Below are positions 61,588 to 64,000 of a DNA stretch of 64,000 bases, piece by piece. Positions within the stretch are counted from its first letter, which is position 1. The number at the start of each line of letters is the position of its first letter. The translations under genes and the position numbers were made by a program. The notes under the pieces are model-generated. The model had not been told where the DNA came from, searched no databases, and saw only the letters and a list, made by a program, of their open reading frames with translations. The stretch spans positions 992,001-1,056,000 of the forward strand of contig JAHGAU010000019.1 of assembly GCA_019925105.1 (NCBI GenBank), written 5' to 3'. Source of the DNA: Niebla homalea. Its lineage: Eukaryota; Ascomycota; Lecanoromycetes; Lecanorales; Ramalinaceae.

Positions 61588-61832
61588 ACTACCGCGATAT
61601 CCCACGGGAGACCCCGCCACGCCAAAGTACCGTGCGGCTGAGAGTACTACCAAAATTAAGGCTCGCTAAGGTAGCTTTCGGGGTGGTCTTCGGGCCGGCT
61701 CCAAGGGGCTTTGGGGGCTACCAAAATTTTCACCTTCAGAGACTGCGGTGTCCGAGGGCAAAGTTTGCTGGTGACTCTCAGCCAAATGGAACCCCGGCTG
61801 GGCGCAGTCTCCCGCGGGATACTGCGGTAGCC
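61588..61832. mobile_element. Short inverted-repeat element, possible MITE
   Basis: The left end CTACCGCGATATCCCACGGG is matched by the inverse of the right end near 61807-61832 with a few mismatches, and inner pieces (GGCTGAGAGT and ACTCTCAGCC) are also inverted. I could not define a target duplication. Confidence 0.45.
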
Positions 61833-63227
61833 GTTGGGAGACCTATATTCGGGCCTGAGCTGACACAGCTGAGGCAGCCTTTATCTTCTGCTGTTCCTTA
61901 CCAGCGGACCGGTAAGCCGAGCCTACGTTGTAGGCCTTGGATCAAGCCTACCGAATGAATCCTCACCTCCATCACCTTTACCCTCCCGCTTAGATCCTCA
62001 CCTCAAATCACCTCTCCACCGGAGCCTTTGACTAGGACGTCTGGCCATCATCTTCAGCTTCAGCCTCGTCACCGTTTTACTCAGCAGTGCTGTCGTCGCA
62101 GTCTAGACCTCTCACCTCTCACCCCTCAAACCTCACCCTTAAGATCCAGCTCCACTCATCCTCAAGCTTCTGACCAAAGTCATCCTTCACCCGATATGAC
62201 CTCTATACACGACACGCTACGCACCTCTCAAGACACTCACCAAATCAACCGTGTCAACTACTCTCTTCCAAGTCTCACTACCAAAGGTGCTACCACCTAT
62301 TATACTCAAAGACCTCTTCACAACAAATTCACACCGAAACTGAGTGCGACACCTCGAAATCCATCCTCACTAGCCGAATCACATACTCCTACAGCAACGA
62401 GCTCGCCCGAGCAAGCAATTAAGCAAGAAGAATTCACACAGAAGAAGCTTACTCCTCAAGCTCAGCCGCCGTCGCACGCAAAATCCTGAGCTCCTTCCTC
62501 CGCCTGTCCGTTATCGAATCTGGAAAGACTCCTATCTAAGACTTGGAAAAGAGCCTCGTGCCATATATGAATCAAGAGCTGGGACTACAAAGGGATCGAG
62601 GGAGATATGTCTTGGAAGGCACTTATACCACTGTGCGAGAAGCATGGTCGAGCTATGAAGCTTTCAGCAGCACCCTTCACGACTACGTCCTGTGTGGATT
62701 CGCAATAATCGTTCTTTTCAGGTCTTATGAGCCGCAGCATGCGAATCACTTCAGCACTGTCTTCGTTATTTGGCTTGGTCAATGTCTACCTCCGGAGCTG
62801 CTCTCGACGGCGTTACTGCTTCAACATCGCCGTCACCAGGTCCATGAGGAAATAGGCTACTAAGCCTGAGAGCCACAAATTGAGCTCCAATCGCAGAGCT
62901 GCATGTCAGCTCCGCATCTGAATACCACCCTCTTGTAGCACCCGGCCTCAGGCTCGAGCACGGACTTACCCTCGAAGTTCCTTCTTGTCCGCGTTTGACG
63001 TCGTACTCAGATCCAAACTGGAGCCCAGGCTTATGGCCATGGACTGCTAGAAGCAGTAAATCATCCATCCGGTGTTGCCGGCGCTCGCATCCCAGATTGT
63101 GCTGCGGGACGTACCCGCGAACACAAAGTAACGCTCGCAAGTCTCCACCCTCTCAACCACCCACGAGTGCAGGTCCGAGTCCCTGGCGCTATACACGACC
63201 ATATTCGTGACGTTCGTTGTACGACTC
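61833..63227. other. No confirmed gene
   Basis: Plus-strand frames at 62028-62489 (Ser/Thr/Pro/Gln-rich) and 62543-62863 are open but show no domain, and I could not splice them convincingly. A minus-strand stretch just below 63210 (S-A-R-D-S-D-L-H-S-W) looks protein-like and may continue the next gene after a break. Confidence 0.35.
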
Positions 63228-63868
63228 CTACTTCTCGATCGCCATATTAGCCGCGTCGAGTTTCAGGCGCAGGCCCAGGATCGAGGCGACGCTTGCGAGC
63301 GCAATCGAGGGCCAGTCCTTCCTCGATTTCCTGTCGATAAAGTACATCGAGTCGTCGAACGAGATCCCGTTCTCGAGCTTCCATCGGACAGCCACCGCGG
63401 CGTTGCCGAACCTTGACCTCTCGAACCTGTTCAATAGCTCATCCGAGAACGCGCAGTAGACCGCCATGTGCTTCAGGTCGAAGCCGAAGCCGTTATGGAC
63501 GACGGGCTTCCTCCCAGTCTCGAGCTCGGCCTCCCTGCGGAACCCAAACGTATATATGCAGAAGCACACGTCCCGAACCGAGTCGTCATGCTAGCCCCAG
63601 TTCGAGCTCGTGATACTGATGATATTGTCGTGGCGGAGCGGAACTCCTCCCTTCCTCGCGTGCGTACGTACGTACTTACCTTGATGTCCAGGCCCATAAT
63701 CGAGAATGGCATCGAGGCCGAAGCCAGGGTCTTGCCTGGGTTGCCGCCCGAGCTCGTGCCGAAGCTCACGATCGAGGATTCACCCGCAGCTTTTATCAGA
63801 GGAGCTGCAAAGCTCAGAACCCCGAAGCATCCTGAAACCCTTCTCGTGGAGTTGAATTCATAAGACAA
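63228..63868 (-). CDS. Hypothetical protein, 183 aa, two exons
   Basis: A minus-strand model with exons 63868-63680 and 63590-63228 and an 89-bp intron (GTAAGT...CTAG, phase 0), starting M-S-Y-E-F-N-S-T. It keeps frame and ends at TAG. The first exon has a hydrophobic, Gly/Ser-rich character; the second contains D-L-K-H-M-A-V-Y-C-A-F-S-D-E-L and W-P-S-I-A-L-A-S-V-A-S-I-L-G. I do not recognise the family. Just after the stop, another frame continues with protein-like sequence for about 60 codons, so the gene may be longer with one more intron, or broken. The opposite strand is also open here, which weakens the case. Confidence 0.35.
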
Positions 63869-64000
63869 ACCCTCATCTTATAAGGAGACGGCAGCAGAGC
63901 ATAACTGAGGTTACTGAGCAACGAATCAAAGATGCACTAAGAGCTTGAGCCAGGGAAGAATGCACGGCATTGCGACTTCCATCGAAGAGCAGAGGCATAA

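Overview
The window looks like an accessory region of a filamentous ascomycete genome. It has short GT-AG introns of 45-107 bp, a giant non-ribosomal peptide synthetase (NRPS), a sharply bounded ~22 kb AT-rich block that bears the mark of repeat-induced point mutation (RIP), and a decayed telomere-linked-helicase-type gene. I cannot name the species.

Layout. 1-22031 (+): 3' part of one very large NRPS gene, five visible exons and about 7,250 residues, entering the window already in frame (the true start is upstream). Visible order: (end of A)-T-E / C-A-T / C-A-T-E / C-(A remnant)-T-E / C-A-T / C-A-T / C-T. The third complete module has lost the N-terminal half of its adenylation domain, and the last carrier domain has Ala in place of the phosphopantetheine Ser. 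22.5-24.8 kb (-): degraded RecQ/telomere-linked helicase-like gene. 25558-27332 (+): two-exon protein with a PD-(D/E)XK-like core. 27872-29623 (+): three-exon cytochrome P450. 29.8-31.0 kb (-): full-length but dead sterol C24-methyltransferase (ERG6-like) copy. 31585-32865 (-): four-exon 7-TM rhodopsin-domain protein. 33761-35148 (+): two-exon wax-synthase/MBOAT-type acyltransferase.

35.7-57.9 kb is an AT-rich block with almost no CpA/TpG. I resolve it as nested transposons: a copia-like LTR element (38216-57632) holds a Ty3/Gypsy element (39483-54695), which holds a second Gypsy element (45884-53968), which holds a 432-bp TIR element (49586-50017). A 143-bp solo-LTR-like insertion sits in the reverse transcriptase of the first Gypsy. 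A second, 1,061-bp copy of the TIR family (8-bp target duplication) carries a G-rich minisatellite at 36.9-37.5 kb, and a TIR element flanked by TA lies on the left border of the block. From 57.9 kb gene-like composition returns: a two-exon FtsJ-type methyltransferase (58182-59488), pentanucleotide arrays, a short inverted-repeat element and one weak hypothetical gene.

How the genes may work together (inference): NRPS, P450 and membrane acyltransferase would be assembly and tailoring enzymes of one peptide, epimerised at several positions and probably released by the terminal condensation domain. The 7-TM protein could be a sensor. The dead methyltransferase may be a lost tailoring step or an unrelated passenger. 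Co-regulation cannot be shown from sequence alone.
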